Notes: generated by a model from the sequence alone, not told the origin. Counted from the first letter of the stretch, positions 9,032 to 18,896 are shown. The stretch is DNA of 64,000 nucleotides from Spongiibacter thalassae (GCF_012272835.1 NZ_JAAWWK010000004.1:248001-312000), one strand, 5' to 3'. Made by a program: numbers and translations.

Positions 9032-9349
9032 AAAGTGGCAGCAACACTTTTCCGCTAGCAAAACTCCCGGCGATGTGAAATTAGCAACGGTGGGAAAATT
9101 TGAGACATTGCCGAATTGCGCCGTCCTTCCTGCGAGCCACTAATTCGCAGGCCAGTTATTTTGTTGTTTTAGTTGCGTCTGTTTATCCAGCTATTACCTA
9201 GCAACTACCCACCTTAGACTAATGAGCTATATAAGCGGTGAATCTTCCCTTTAATCCACGGCCTCTGGCTATACTGAGAAAACGCTGTATGCCGCGGTAG
9301 CACTGTAAGCCGCAATAACACCCACTACCCCTTTTCGGAGGATAGTCAG
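9032..9349. other. Intergenic region with two short hairpins
   Basis: No gene is seen in these 318 bases. AAAAGTG/CACTTTT (about 9033-9052) forms a small stem directly after the lipoprotein gene and could act as a weak terminator. CCTGCGA/TCGCAGG (9129-9151) is a second 7-bp stem. The region just before 9350 holds a good Shine-Dalgarno (GGAGG) for the next gene. Confidence 0.45.
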
Positions 9350-9736
9350 ATGATCACTGTAACCCCCACAGATCAAGGCCGTGTTGATGTAGAAATAGAA
9401 GGCACTATCACCAAGGAGGATATGCAGGTTTTTCTGGAGCAGCTGAGCACCGTAGCCGAAGGCATGGAGCACGGTCACATGCTGTTTAAAGTGACGGACT
9501 TTCATTGGCCCTCCCTTGGTGCGGTAGGTTTTGAGCTATCGCACTTTGGCCAGTTTCTCCGCGCTTATAAGCATTTTGAAAGAGCTGCTGTGGTTTGCCA
9601 TAAAAGCTGGATTCGCAAGGTCGGTGAATGGGAAGGTCATTTATTTTCGTGGATTAGCATTCGGGCATTTACTCCCGAAGAGGAAGCACTGGCCATCCAT
9701 TGGCTAGAACACGGAGACAGGGAGCAGGCCGCTTAG
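9350..9736 (+). CDS. SpoIIAA-like (STAS/SEC14-fold) protein
   Basis: A 128-residue soluble protein resembling the SpoIIAA-like family (also called DUF3478). The N-terminus has alternating strands (MITVTPTDQGRVDVEIEGTI). Further motifs are MLFKVTDFHWPSLGAVGFEL, RAAVVCHKSWIRKVGEWEGHL and an acidic tail with FTPEEEALAIHWL. Members are small, widespread and poorly characterised, with a fold related to anti-sigma antagonists and lipid-binding domains. GGAGG is correctly placed before ATG 9350. It appears to be monocistronic. Confidence 0.75.
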   Translation: MITVTPTDQGRVDVEIEGTITKEDMQVFLEQLSTVAEGMEHGHMLFKVTDFHWPSLGAVGFELSHFGQFLRAYKHFERAAVVCHKSWIRKVGEWEGHLFSWISIRAFTPEEEALAIHWLEHGDREQAA

Positions 9737-9901
9737 TTCCCTTGATTTCCAGCCACCATCCGGTGGCTGGAATACGTTCGATACTTGTCTGCGCTGAATC
9801 AGCTATCGTCGTAGACTTATGCCCACCCTGCGCCATCTTTCCTCCAAAAAAAAGCCTCGGCAGGCCAAGCCAAAATCACAGACAACCTTAGGCGACGGTA
9901 T

Positions 9902-10906
9902 ATGAAAGTTTCGGTATTTGGTACGAAAGCCTACGATCAGGATTACCTTATTCGAGAGAACCGCGCCTTTCATCACGAACTGATTTTTCTTGAGGCTCAC
10001 CTGGGCCCGGACACGGCCGCGCTGGCGCAGGGCAGTGCAGCCGTTTGTGCATTTGTTAACGACCGGCTCAACCAAGCTTGTTTAGAGCAACTTGCAGACA
10101 TCGGGGTAACCGTTGTGGCACTGCGCTGCGCCGGCTTTAACAATGTGGATCTTGCCGCTGCGACGCAATCCGGCATTACCGTGGTACGTGTGCCCAAGTA
10201 CTCCCCACACGGCGTGGCGGAACATGCGGTGACCTTGATTCTTTCGCTGAACCGCAAAATTTACCGCGCCTACAACCGAGTTCGCGAAGGCAATTTTCTG
10301 CTGGATGGGCTGCTCGGCTTCGACCTTAATACCAGAACGGTGGGTGTTGTCGGGACGGGCAATATTGGCGCCGTGTTCTGCAGGATTATGCAGGGCTTCG
10401 GCTGCAAAATTCTCGCTTACGACCCCGAGCCCAACAGCCAGTGCGAAAATATGGGGGTGGAGTATGTGGATTTTAACAGCTTGCTGACTCGAGCCGATAT
10501 TATCAGTCTGCACTGCCCTTTGACTCCGGCGACACACCACTTGATTGACGAACGTGCACTATCGCTAATGAAAAGCGGGTTGATGTTGATCAACACCAGC
10601 AGAGGTGGACTGATTGACACGTCTGCCGTAATCAAGAATCTGAAAACTGGCAAAATCGGCTACCTGGGTCTTGATGTCTACGAGGAGGAAGCCGATATTT
10701 TCTTTGAAGACATCTCCGATAAAATTCTCAACGATGATGTCTTCGCCCGCCTGCTGACCTTCCCCAATGTGTTGATTACCGGCCACCAGGGATTTTTTAC
10801 CGCCGATGCACTGGCGAGCATCGCCCACAATACCTTGCAGAACCTGGCGGATATTGAGCAACACCGTCCATGCCCCAATCGAATTAGCGCAGCGACTACA
10901 AGCTAG
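9902..10906 (+). CDS. ldhA: D-lactate dehydrogenase-type 2-hydroxyacid dehydrogenase
   Basis: This NAD-dependent enzyme reduces pyruvate to D-lactate, typically as a fermentative redox sink. The 334-residue protein shows the fermentative LdhA pattern: RCAGFNNVDL, HGVAEHAVTLILSLNRK, and the NAD loop VGVVGTGNIG. The catalytic Arg is in NTSRGGLIDT, the Glu in LDVYEEEADIFFED, and the catalytic His in TGHQGFFTADAL. The N-terminal form (MKVSVFGTKAYDQDYL) matches LdhA rather than PdxB or SerA. A neighbouring SpoIIAA-like gene lies upstream; no operon is evident. Confidence 0.9.
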   Translation: MKVSVFGTKAYDQDYLIRENRAFHHELIFLEAHLGPDTAALAQGSAAVCAFVNDRLNQACLEQLADIGVTVVALRCAGFNNVDLAAATQSGITVVRVPKYSPHGVAEHAVTLILSLNRKIYRAYNRVREGNFLLDGLLGFDLNTRTVGVVGTGNIGAVFCRIMQGFGCKILAYDPEPNSQCENMGVEYVDFNSLLTRADIISLHCPLTPATHHLIDERALSLMKSGLMLINTSRGGLIDTSAVIKNLKTGKIGYLGLDVYEEEADIFFEDISDKILNDDVFARLLTFPNVLITGHQGFFTADALASIAHNTLQNLADIEQHRPCPNRISAATTS

Positions 10907-10993
10907 CGCGGCGCTGTACCGAGGTTGCAGGCAGGGACCGCCGGAGCGGCTTTGGTACCATATCGATACGCCGCACTGAATAAAGCCTGAGTC

Positions 10994-11842
10994 CTAGCCC
11001 TCCGTACGCAAGCTCAACAAGCCCCTCTCAAGACTTTTGAGATGATCTCGCAGGCCGGCTTTACTACCGGAGATACCCACCGCGAGGATGTCCAGCACGG
11101 TCATATGGGCCAGCCGCGAGGGTAAGGGGGTATAGTTGCCCTCTTCGATGTCCACATCGACATAGATCGGCAGGTCACTCAGCTCGGCGATGGGGCTGCC
11201 GCTGGGCGCCAGGGCAATAACCGGCGCACCGCTGGCCTGAGCAAGTTTTATCACGTCGAGCAATGCCTTGGTGCGGCCTGATTGGGAGATAGCTACAACC
11301 ACATCATCGCTGTGCAAGGACATGGCGGACATAGCCTGCACATGGGGATCGGAGTAGACGCTGGCGCTGATTTGCAGGCGGAAGAAATTGTGCTGGGCAT
11401 CGCTGGCCACCGCTGCCGAGGCGCCAAAGCCGTAGAATTCCACCCGCCGTGCATTGCTGAGTAATTCCACAGCTCGTTCGACAGCACTAACTTCGATGCT
11501 GTCGCGCACCTTTTTCAAGGCCTCCATCGTGGAATCGAACACTTTGAAGGTGTATTGCTGCGCGGAGTCATCGTCGCTGAAGCTGAAGGCTTCGTATTCC
11601 GGGCTGTGGGCGATGTGCTGGGCAAGGGCCACCTTGAAATTCTGAAAACCATCACAGCCAACCGCGCGGCAAAAGCGCACGACCGTCGGCTCGCTGACGT
11701 GGGCCTCCTGGGCCAGATCAACAATGCGCATATGGATCACTTCGCGCCGATTGGCGAGAATGTAATCAGCCACCTTGCGCTCGCTGCGGCGCATCGCTTC
11801 TCGGCCGGTTTCTACCGCGCGGATGATATTTCGGGGTTTCAC
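10994..11842 (-). CDS. hexR: MurR/RpiR-family regulator, HexR type
   Basis: A 282-residue transcriptional regulator with an N-terminal helix-turn-helix (LAQEAHVSEPTVVRFCRAVGCDGFQNFK, given here as a key region at ~43-70) and a C-terminal SIS sugar-phosphate-binding domain (FYGFGASAAVASDAQHNFFR and ISQSGRTKALLDVIKLA). HexR proteins sense KDPG and control glucose and Entner-Doudoroff genes. The start is GTG 11842, with GGAG six bases upstream. It is transcribed divergently from uvrD rather than from the zwf cluster where HexR often sits, so the exact target set is inferred. Confidence 0.82.
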   Translation of the reverse strand: MKPRNIIRAVETGREAMRRSERKVADYILANRREVIHMRIVDLAQEAHVSEPTVVRFCRAVGCDGFQNFKVALAQHIAHSPEYEAFSFSDDDSAQQYTFKVFDSTMEALKKVRDSIEVSAVERAVELLSNARRVEFYGFGASAAVASDAQHNFFRLQISASVYSDPHVQAMSAMSLHSDDVVVAISQSGRTKALLDVIKLAQASGAPVIALAPSGSPIAELSDLPIYVDVDIEEGNYTPLPSRLAHMTVLDILAVGISGSKAGLRDHLKSLERGLLSLRTEG

Positions 11843-11971
11843 GTTATTCTCCGTCCCCGGTAGCTGTGAACAGTCTTGCTACCGACAGGCCTCGAGTATA
11901 ACCCAGTCGCCGCCTCACTTGTTCAAGATTAGCCGTGTCAGCGCCGCTCAATCCCGCTAGAATAGTCGCCC

Positions 11972-14137
11972 ATGGACGTATCTTATATTCTCGATCAACT
12001 CAACGACGCTCAACGCGACGCCGTCACCGCTGACAGCCCGGGCACGCTGGTACTGGCCGGCGCCGGAAGTGGCAAAACCCGCGTGCTGGTACACCGCATT
12101 GCCTGGAAAATCCAGGTAGAGGGCCTGTCGCCCTATAGCATTATGGCGGTTACCTTTACCAACAAGGCCGCGCGGGAGATGCGCACCCGAATAGAGGAAC
12201 TGCTGAACAACAATGTACAGGGCGGTATGTGGGTGGGTACCTTTCACGGACTGGCCCACCGGCTGCTTAAGGCCCACGCCAGCGAAGCCGGGCTACCCGA
12301 TAACTTCCAGATCCTCGACAGCGACGATCAGCTGCGGATGATGAAACGCATCCACCGGGAACTGGGTCTTGACGACGCTCGCTGGCCGCCCCGCCAGTCC
12401 TGCTATTTCGTGAATGGCCACAAGGATGAAGGCCGCCGCAGCGCCCATATCGACGACCCCGGTGGCGATCTGTACCTGCAAACCATGTTGCGGGTATACC
12501 GGCGCTATGAAGAAATCTGCCAGCAGCAGGGTGTGATAGACTTCGCCGAGCTGCTGCTGCGAGCGCTGGAGCTGTGGCGAGATAACCCTGCGGTACTCAG
12601 CCACTATCAGCAACGCTTTAAACATATTCTGGTGGACGAATTCCAGGACACCAACGCAGTGCAATATGCCTGGCTGCGTATTCTTGCCGGACGCGGTATG
12701 CCCATCACCGCCGTCGGCGACGACGACCAATCCATTTACGGCTGGCGGGGCGCACGTATCGAGAATATCCAGCAATTCTCCAAGGACTTTGCCGACACCC
12801 GTATTATTCGCCTGGAGCAAAATTATCGCTCCACCGGCACGATTCTCTCGGCCGCCAATGCGGTCATTCAGCACAACAGCCAGCGCCTCGGCAAGGAATT
12901 GTGGACGAGTGGCGAAGACGGCGACCCCATTGCGCTGTTTGCCGGCTTTAACGAACACGACGAAGCCCGCTTTGTCACCGATCGCATCGAAGAGTTGCTG
13001 AAAGAGGATTACCGCCGCGCCGATATCGGCATTCTGTACCGCAGCAATGCCCAGTCGCGGGTGTTGGAAGAAGCCCTGATACGCGCCGGGCTGCCCTACC
13101 GTATCTACGGCGGCCAACGCTTTTACGACCGATTGGAAATCAAAAACGCCCTGGCCTATATGCGGCTGATCGCACTGCGCGACGACGACACCGCGGTTGA
13201 ACGGGTCATCAACACACCCACCCGAGGCATTGGCAACGCGACAGTGGAAACCTTGCGGCACTACGCCCGGGATCACCAACTGTCACTGTGGAAGGCTGCC
13301 GTCGCTCTGGTGCAGAGTGGCGGCCTCGCCGCCCGCGCGGGGAATGCGCTGCGCGGTTTTCTGTCACTGGTCGAAGACCTGGCGGAAAAAACCGCGGAGA
13401 TGCCCCTCGACGAACAGGTCGATTATGTTTTGAGTCATTCCGGCATCCTCGACTTTCACGCCAGGGAAAAGGGTGAGAAGGGACAGGCGCGGGTAGAAAA
13501 CCTGCAAGAGCTGGTAAGCGCCGCACGCAGTTTTCAACCGGAGGATCCCGAAGAGGATATTCTCCGCGCCTTCCTCGATCAGGCCGCCCTTGACGCCGGA
13601 GACCAGCAAGCTGACCCCCACGAGGACAGTGTACAATTGATGACCCTGCACTCGGCAAAAGGTCTGGAGTTCCCCATCGTGTTCATGGTGGGCGTGGAGG
13701 AAAACCTATTCCCCCACAAAATGTCGATGGATGACCCGGCAAGGTTGGAAGAAGAGCGACGGCTGGCCTATGTCGGCATCACCCGCGCCGAGCAAAAACT
13801 CTTTCTGAGCTACGCCGAGTCCCGGCGCCTGCACGGCCAGGAAAGTTTCAACAGTCTGTCGCGGTTTGTCCGCGAAATACCCAATGAGCTTATCAGCGAA
13901 GTGCGCATCAACAATACCGTTAGTCGCCCCACCAGCTTCGCCAACGGCAATCTCGCCGCACAGGCTGCAGCGGCCAATGGCATGGCACTGGGCCAGCGGG
14001 TATTGCACAGTATTTTCGGTGCGGGCGTCGTACTGAGCTTTGAAGGTCAGGGGCCAAGTGCCAGGGTCCAGGTTAATTTCGAGGACGAAGGCAGTAAATG
14101 GCTGGTGCTGCAGTACGCCAATCTGCAACTGCTATAA
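11972..14137 (+). CDS. uvrD: DNA helicase II UvrD
   Basis: UvrD is the 3'-5' SF1A helicase of mismatch and nucleotide-excision repair. The 721-residue length is standard. The N-terminus MDVSYILDQLNDAQRDAV is nearly the E. coli sequence. Walker A is AGAGSGKTRVL, Walker B is ILVDEFQDTN, and motifs AVGDDDQSIYGWRGA, RLEQNYRS and LMTLHSAKGLEFP follow in order. The C-terminal Tudor-like segment ends in WLVLQYANLQLL. UvrD rather than Rep is chosen from the N- and C-terminal sequences. The TRAP binding-protein gene follows 27 bases later. Confidence 0.96.
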   Translation: MDVSYILDQLNDAQRDAVTADSPGTLVLAGAGSGKTRVLVHRIAWKIQVEGLSPYSIMAVTFTNKAAREMRTRIEELLNNNVQGGMWVGTFHGLAHRLLKAHASEAGLPDNFQILDSDDQLRMMKRIHRELGLDDARWPPRQSCYFVNGHKDEGRRSAHIDDPGGDLYLQTMLRVYRRYEEICQQQGVIDFAELLLRALELWRDNPAVLSHYQQRFKHILVDEFQDTNAVQYAWLRILAGRGMPITAVGDDDQSIYGWRGARIENIQQFSKDFADTRIIRLEQNYRSTGTILSAANAVIQHNSQRLGKELWTSGEDGDPIALFAGFNEHDEARFVTDRIEELLKEDYRRADIGILYRSNAQSRVLEEALIRAGLPYRIYGGQRFYDRLEIKNALAYMRLIALRDDDTAVERVINTPTRGIGNATVETLRHYARDHQLSLWKAAVALVQSGGLAARAGNALRGFLSLVEDLAEKTAEMPLDEQVDYVLSHSGILDFHAREKGEKGQARVENLQELVSAARSFQPEDPEEDILRAFLDQAALDAGDQQADPHEDSVQLMTLHSAKGLEFPIVFMVGVEENLFPHKMSMDDPARLEEERRLAYVGITRAEQKLFLSYAESRRLHGQESFNSLSRFVREIPNELISEVRINNTVSRPTSFANGNLAAQAAAANGMALGQRVLHSIFGAGVVLSFEGQGPSARVQVNFEDEGSKWLVLQYANLQLL

Positions 14138-14164
14138 CCACTTAATCAGGTAACGATAATAACG

Positions 14165-15307
14165 ATGAGTCAATCCACACGTTCCTACACCCCCGCCATT
14201 ATCCTCGCTCTGGTGGCCGCTCTGGTCACCATGAGTTGGCTCTATGTTGGCGAGCGCAGCCGCATGTATGCCAGCGACAACACCCTGTCGCGGGAACATG
14301 CCGGTGGCAGCGAGCAGGCATTCGAGTGGAAGCTGGTCACCACCTGGCCGAAGAATTTCCCCGGTCTGGGCACCGCACCGGAAAAATTTGCCGAGATCGT
14401 CAATCGCATGAGCAATGGCCGGCTGGTAATCAAGGTATTCGGCGCCGGCGAACTGGTGCCCGCCCTGGGCGTATTCGACGCGGTATCGGCGGGTAGCGTT
14501 CAGGCCGGACACGGCGCCGCCTATTACTGGAAGGGTAAGCTGCCCTCGTCAATATTCTTCACCGCCGTGCCCTTTGGCATGACCGCCCAGGAAATGAATG
14601 GCTGGCTATACCACGGTGGCGGCATGGCATTATGGCGTGAAGCCTACGCTCCCTTCGACCTGGTCCCCCTTGCCGGTGGCAACACCGGGGTGCAAATGGC
14701 AGGTTGGTTTAACCGCGAGATCAACTCGATTGATGATCTCAAGAATCTGAAAATGCGCATTCCCGGATCTGGCGGAGAGGTTCTCAGCCGCCTCGGTGGC
14801 ACCTCGGTCACCATTCCCGGCGGCGAGCTTTACACCTCTCTGCAAACCGGCGTAATAGACGCGGTAGAGTGGGTCGCACCCTATAACGATATGGCCTTTG
14901 GTTTTCAGGAAGTTGCCCGCTACTACTATTACCCCGGCTGGCATGAGCCCGGCTCCACGCTGGAGATCATTGTTAATAAGCAGGCATTTGACGCCCTTCC
15001 TGACGACCTCAAGGCCATCGTTGAGGCCGCCGCACGGTACGCCAACGCCGATATGCTTGACGAGTACACCGCGCGCAATAACACCGCACTGAAGGAATTG
15101 GTGGAAGAGCACGATGTTCAGTTGCGCCGTCTGCCCGACGACGTGATTCGCGCACTGCATCAGGCCTCGGACGAATATCTGCTGGAATTGTCGAAAACCG
15201 ATGAATTGACCGGGCGTGTCTATAAAAGCTGGAAAGCCTTTCTGGAGGATGCCCGGGAGTACCACCACATTTCCGAACAGGCTTATATCAACGCCCGCGA
15301 CTTATAG
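14165..15307 (+). CDS. TRAP transporter solute-binding protein (DctP/TakP-like)
   Basis: This extracytoplasmic receptor delivers a carboxylate to a TRAP permease. The 380-residue protein has one N-terminal hydrophobic segment (about 11-28), which is an uncleaved anchor or signal peptide. DctP-fold motifs follow: TTWPKNFPGLGTAPEKFAEI, IKVFGAGELVPALGVFDAV, GAAYYWKGKLPS and the ligand-site helix MRIPGSGGEVLSRLGG. The closest family in memory is TakP, which binds alpha-keto acids. Its permeases are on the opposite strand at 18.9-20.8 kb. It lies 27 bases after uvrD. Confidence 0.9.
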   Translation: MSQSTRSYTPAIILALVAALVTMSWLYVGERSRMYASDNTLSREHAGGSEQAFEWKLVTTWPKNFPGLGTAPEKFAEIVNRMSNGRLVIKVFGAGELVPALGVFDAVSAGSVQAGHGAAYYWKGKLPSSIFFTAVPFGMTAQEMNGWLYHGGGMALWREAYAPFDLVPLAGGNTGVQMAGWFNREINSIDDLKNLKMRIPGSGGEVLSRLGGTSVTIPGGELYTSLQTGVIDAVEWVAPYNDMAFGFQEVARYYYYPGWHEPGSTLEIIVNKQAFDALPDDLKAIVEAAARYANADMLDEYTARNNTALKELVEEHDVQLRRLPDDVIRALHQASDEYLLELSKTDELTGRVYKSWKAFLEDAREYHHISEQAYINARDL

Positions 15308-15328
15308 CCAAGCCTGGACAAGGAGGCC

Positions 15329-16525
15329 TCAGTGAAACAGGCCCAGTCCCCCGGGGTGAGTATAGCCGGGGAAGACCTCGCCCAGTCGAACACCGCCGCT
15401 GCGCCGCTGCAGTAACTCGCTCAGCACCTGTCGGTAGTCGGTAGTAACCTGCAAATCGCCGTTATCCAGATCACCGTCGGCCAGCCCGGGCCAATCGCTG
15501 TGCACTCGGCCACCATTGACACCGCCACCCAGTAACAACATGGCGTTGCCATGGCCGTGATCAGTGCCAAAGGAGCCATTCTCTCCCGCTCGGCGGCCGA
15601 ACTCGCTCATGCAAACCACCGTGACCCGCTGCATAGCCGTAGGACCAAGATCCTGCATAAAAGCGACAAGGCCATTTGCCAGCGTCGCGAGGTTATTTCG
15701 CAGCGCACCATTCTGATTGACATGGGTATCCCAGCCGCCGATATCGACACTGACAAACTCCGCACCAATATTAGACCGAATTAACTGAGCAGCCTTGCGC
15801 ATGCCGCGACCAAAGCCGTTGTTGGCATATTCCGCGCCATTGGCAGGCTCCAGCGCGGCAGGATTCGCCCGCTTAAGGGTGTCCAGCACCTCCAGCGCCA
15901 GGCGGCTATGTATATCGAGCCCGGTATTGCTACCGTGCATCATCGCCATCGCCGACAGAAAATCCGCGCCCTGATTCATAATGCTGTCGAAGCGGTCGAA
16001 GGACGACAGTGCAAGGGGCGGCACCGGCCCCTGCTGGCTGTGGGGCGCCGCGCCGGCAATCGCCACCGAGCGAAACGGTGAGGCGCTGCTACCGCTATGG
16101 GTCGCCGCGACATGGCGCCCCACCCAGCCGGTCAATGTTGCCGTGGGATCCTGCACGCCACTTTCCATGATTGCCTGGGCGTCGAAGTGTGAACGGCTGC
16201 TGTGAGGCGAACCCGCGGCATGTACCGCCGCAAACTGCCCTGACTGCCAGTAGGGCAGCAAGGGCGACAGCGCAGGATGCAGGCCAAAAAAGCCGTCGAG
16301 GTCCAGTGCCCCATCGTTTTCGCCGGGGCGAGACACCCGCACAATTGGCCTGCGCGCGTAGTAGTCGTCACTGCCATGGGGCACGACAACATTAAGCCCG
16401 TCGACCGCGCCGCGCATAAATATCACCACAACAGTATTGCCACTCGCACCGGCGGCACGACTGATGGCCTGCTCGGTTTCCTGTCCGACCAGCTTAGTCC
16501 ACAATTCTCGACGGCTATAGGCCAT
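15329..16525 (-). CDS. DUF1501 protein (alkaline-phosphatase-like fold)
   Basis: A 398-residue DUF1501 protein: VVVIFMRGAVDGLNVVVPHG at the N-terminus, SRSHFDAQAIMESG, GWDTHVNQNGAL and GTDHGHGNAMLLLGGGVNGG are characteristic. The family is predicted to share the sulfatase/alkaline-phosphatase fold and usually travels with DUF1800 genes; its reaction is unknown. Most family members carry a Tat signal. Here SRRELW is present but no hydrophobic core follows, so export is uncertain. It starts 17 bases after the DUF1800 stop and is surely cotranscribed with it. Confidence 0.88.
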   Translation of the reverse strand: MAYSRRELWTKLVGQETEQAISRAAGASGNTVVVIFMRGAVDGLNVVVPHGSDDYYARRPIVRVSRPGENDGALDLDGFFGLHPALSPLLPYWQSGQFAAVHAAGSPHSSRSHFDAQAIMESGVQDPTATLTGWVGRHVAATHSGSSASPFRSVAIAGAAPHSQQGPVPPLALSSFDRFDSIMNQGADFLSAMAMMHGSNTGLDIHSRLALEVLDTLKRANPAALEPANGAEYANNGFGRGMRKAAQLIRSNIGAEFVSVDIGGWDTHVNQNGALRNNLATLANGLVAFMQDLGPTAMQRVTVVCMSEFGRRAGENGSFGTDHGHGNAMLLLGGGVNGGRVHSDWPGLADGDLDNGDLQVTTDYRQVLSELLQRRSGGVRLGEVFPGYTHPGGLGLFH

Positions 16526-16542
16526 GGTTCAGATCCTTATTG

Positions 16543-18252
16543 TTATCGGCGCAGGGCATAGGGCGACGACACCAGCAACGCCATCAGCCGCCGCCAGAAC
16601 TGTTCTGTTGATGCCGCGCCGCCGTCGGGCTTCACCCCGGCGGCGGCCAGCAGGACGGAGGCCTGCTCTGGCAGTAGCTCGCGCATTAACAGGCGATCGC
16701 GCATATTTGCCAGCGCCCGTTGCGGGTCGGTCTCCTGACCCGCGGCCCAGGCCGCATTACTCAGGCCGTCCTCGCGCTGCTGACCGGCAACCTGAATGGT
16801 GTAACGCCAGCGCTCCAACAGACCGTTGACACTGGCCCAGTATGATTCAACATCGGGATAGCCATTCGGGGACGGCCACTGGAAAGGAACGTGCCCTGTT
16901 CGACTGATCATGGCATCGCTGTTGGGCCCTTCATAAGCGTCGTTAAAATCACTTTTCAGGGGATCAAACATTGAGTAATCGGGCTTCGGCAAAAAGTCGA
17001 TATTGGCCAGGCCCGACATGCTGTACAAATCGGGAATCGCCGCCGCCTCAAGAATATCGTTAACACTGCGATCGTTGTCCATCTGCGGGTCGAGGGCACG
17101 CACCAGATACAGGGCGCCCTCCTGAGGACGAGTGAGCTTGGCATCGGCGGAATTGCGGAACTCACTGCTCGCAAAGACCTGGCGCAACATCGCAGGAATA
17201 TCGCCATCACTGCCCCACGCCGCCGCAACTGCGTCAACAAATCCTGCCGGCGCGATACCATCCGCCACAAAACGACGGTACAACTTGCGCGCGATATGCC
17301 GCCGGGTCGCCGGGTGCGCCACCAGAATATCGAGTACGTCGTCGCCGTCTTCCATGCCGCGATTGGCGGCGAGGGAGTGACCCAGCACCGTTTTGGCAGC
17401 GGAATCGTGGTTGTCGCTATTAAATACAAAGGTGCTGTGCTGGCCAAACAGGCAGAGCTGATCCTGCTCGTCGAACTGAACTGACCAACCAGTAAAGGCG
17501 CGAGCTACATTTTTAATATCGGCTTCAGTATAACCGCCGTCCACCCCCAGGGTGTGTAGCTCCAGCAGCTCTCTCGCGTAATTTTCGTTGGGATTTTTCC
17601 CGGTGGAACGGCGATTGTCGAGATATTCCAGCATCGCCGGACTTCTGGCGGAGGCCCGCAGCATTGCCGAGAAACTGCGCAAGGCGTTCGCGCGAATGAC
17701 CTCGCGGTCGTCCAGGGTTTTCATATGACGGGCAATACCATCGCCGTGATACACCGTAAAGTGATCGCTCCAGAAATCGACCATCACCTCAAACAACTGC
17801 TTACGACTGAAAATGCGTCGGAACAGGGTCGCGGCGCGCAGCTCCCGCATCACTCGACCATCGTCCTTCAACTGTGCGAGACGACAGGCACTGTAGTTGA
17901 CCGTTGGCCAGCGAAAGTTGACCTCGGTTTCAACATCCGCATCGGCAGTAAAGTTCGGATCGAGTTGCTCGTCTAACCAGCCGTCAATGCCGAGGGACCT
18001 GAGCCGTGCCAGCTCGTCGGGGCCTGGCCCCCAGGAGGCGCGCTTTAACAGATGTAATTCAGCGGAAGGGGGCGGCAGGTTGGCAGAGGCCGCCGTGGAA
18101 TTTTGCTGCAGCGCGGGGCTGCTTTGGGCGGTGTTTTCGGTATTTTCCGCAACAGCAGGTGCGCTACCCCCTCCCCCGCCACCACCACAGGCGGTGAGAC
18201 CCAGGGCGACGGCGCCGCCACTCCATTGCACAAATTGTCGGCGCGTACTCAT
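16543..18252 (-). CDS. DUF1800 Tat-exported lipoprotein
   Basis: A 569-residue DUF1800 protein. The N-terminus combines a twin-arginine motif (STRRQF) with a hydrophobic stretch and a lipobox-like LTAC followed by a glycine run. This suggests export folded through Tat with possible lipid anchoring. DUF1800 features are HLLKRASWGPGPDELARL, MVDFWSDHFTV, NENYARELLELHTLGVDGGYTE (a long helix about residues 219-240) and ARAFTGWSV. Function is unknown. It is first of a two-gene unit with DUF1501. Confidence 0.88.
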   Translation of the reverse strand: MSTRRQFVQWSGGAVALGLTACGGGGGGGSAPAVAENTENTAQSSPALQQNSTAASANLPPPSAELHLLKRASWGPGPDELARLRSLGIDGWLDEQLDPNFTADADVETEVNFRWPTVNYSACRLAQLKDDGRVMRELRAATLFRRIFSRKQLFEVMVDFWSDHFTVYHGDGIARHMKTLDDREVIRANALRSFSAMLRASARSPAMLEYLDNRRSTGKNPNENYARELLELHTLGVDGGYTEADIKNVARAFTGWSVQFDEQDQLCLFGQHSTFVFNSDNHDSAAKTVLGHSLAANRGMEDGDDVLDILVAHPATRRHIARKLYRRFVADGIAPAGFVDAVAAAWGSDGDIPAMLRQVFASSEFRNSADAKLTRPQEGALYLVRALDPQMDNDRSVNDILEAAAIPDLYSMSGLANIDFLPKPDYSMFDPLKSDFNDAYEGPNSDAMISRTGHVPFQWPSPNGYPDVESYWASVNGLLERWRYTIQVAGQQREDGLSNAAWAAGQETDPQRALANMRDRLLMRELLPEQASVLLAAAGVKPDGGAASTEQFWRRLMALLVSSPYALRR

Positions 18253-18434
18253 AGCAGCCCTGCGATCTGTCAGAATTCTAACAGTTAGCTTAAGGGAGAA
18301 AATTCGGCGGAGCCGAGACCCACTTCACAAAGCTGCCGACTCCGCGGCACAGGGCAGGGTTGATCGCCTATTTTGCGAAACAATGCAGAACCAACATCGT
18401 TTCACAAGGCGATAACACTTATCAGGTGGCTAAG

Positions 18435-18824
18435 TTAGTCCACCGAGCGAGTGCGGCCGTTGTCGTCGATAGCCACGTATACAAATTCGCCCTCGGTAAC
18501 TTTAACCGACTCATCCTCGTCGATGTCGGTGGTCCACACCTCGACATTGACACGAATAGAGCTTCGACCTATCTCGACAATTTCGGTGTAGCAGGTTACC
18601 ACCGCGCCCACATTAACTGGCGTTAGAAAAGCCATACCGCCCACCGCTACGGTCGCGATACGTCCACCTGCACGGCGTCCTGCAGTGATACCTCCAGCAA
18701 CATCCATTTGCGATAACAACCAGCCACCGTAGATATCGCCGTCAGCGTTGGTATCTGCGGGCATTGCAATCACCTGCAAGGCCAGCTCGCCGATAGGACG
18801 CGGTGCATCATCTATGTCACGCAT
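18435..18824 (-). CDS. Acyl-CoA thioesterase, YciA-type hotdog protein
   Basis: A 129-residue single-hotdog thioesterase that hydrolyses acyl-CoA to free acid and CoA. The family motifs are PADTNADGDIYGGWLLSQMD, with the catalytic Asp region near residue 28, and GGMAFLTPVNVG. Length and motif fit YciA. It lies between the DUF1800 gene and the TRAP permeases on the same strand, with 72 bases before it to the dctM stop. Confidence 0.87.
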   Translation of the reverse strand: MRDIDDAPRPIGELALQVIAMPADTNADGDIYGGWLLSQMDVAGGITAGRRAGGRIATVAVGGMAFLTPVNVGAVVTCYTEIVEIGRSSIRVNVEVWTTDIDEDESVKVTEGEFVYVAIDDNGRTRSVD

Positions 18825-18896
18825 TACAGTTCTCTTCTTTTATAAGGAAAGATTTAGGCGCCAGTTAACGTTTTAGCATTAGTATTGTCAATCTAA

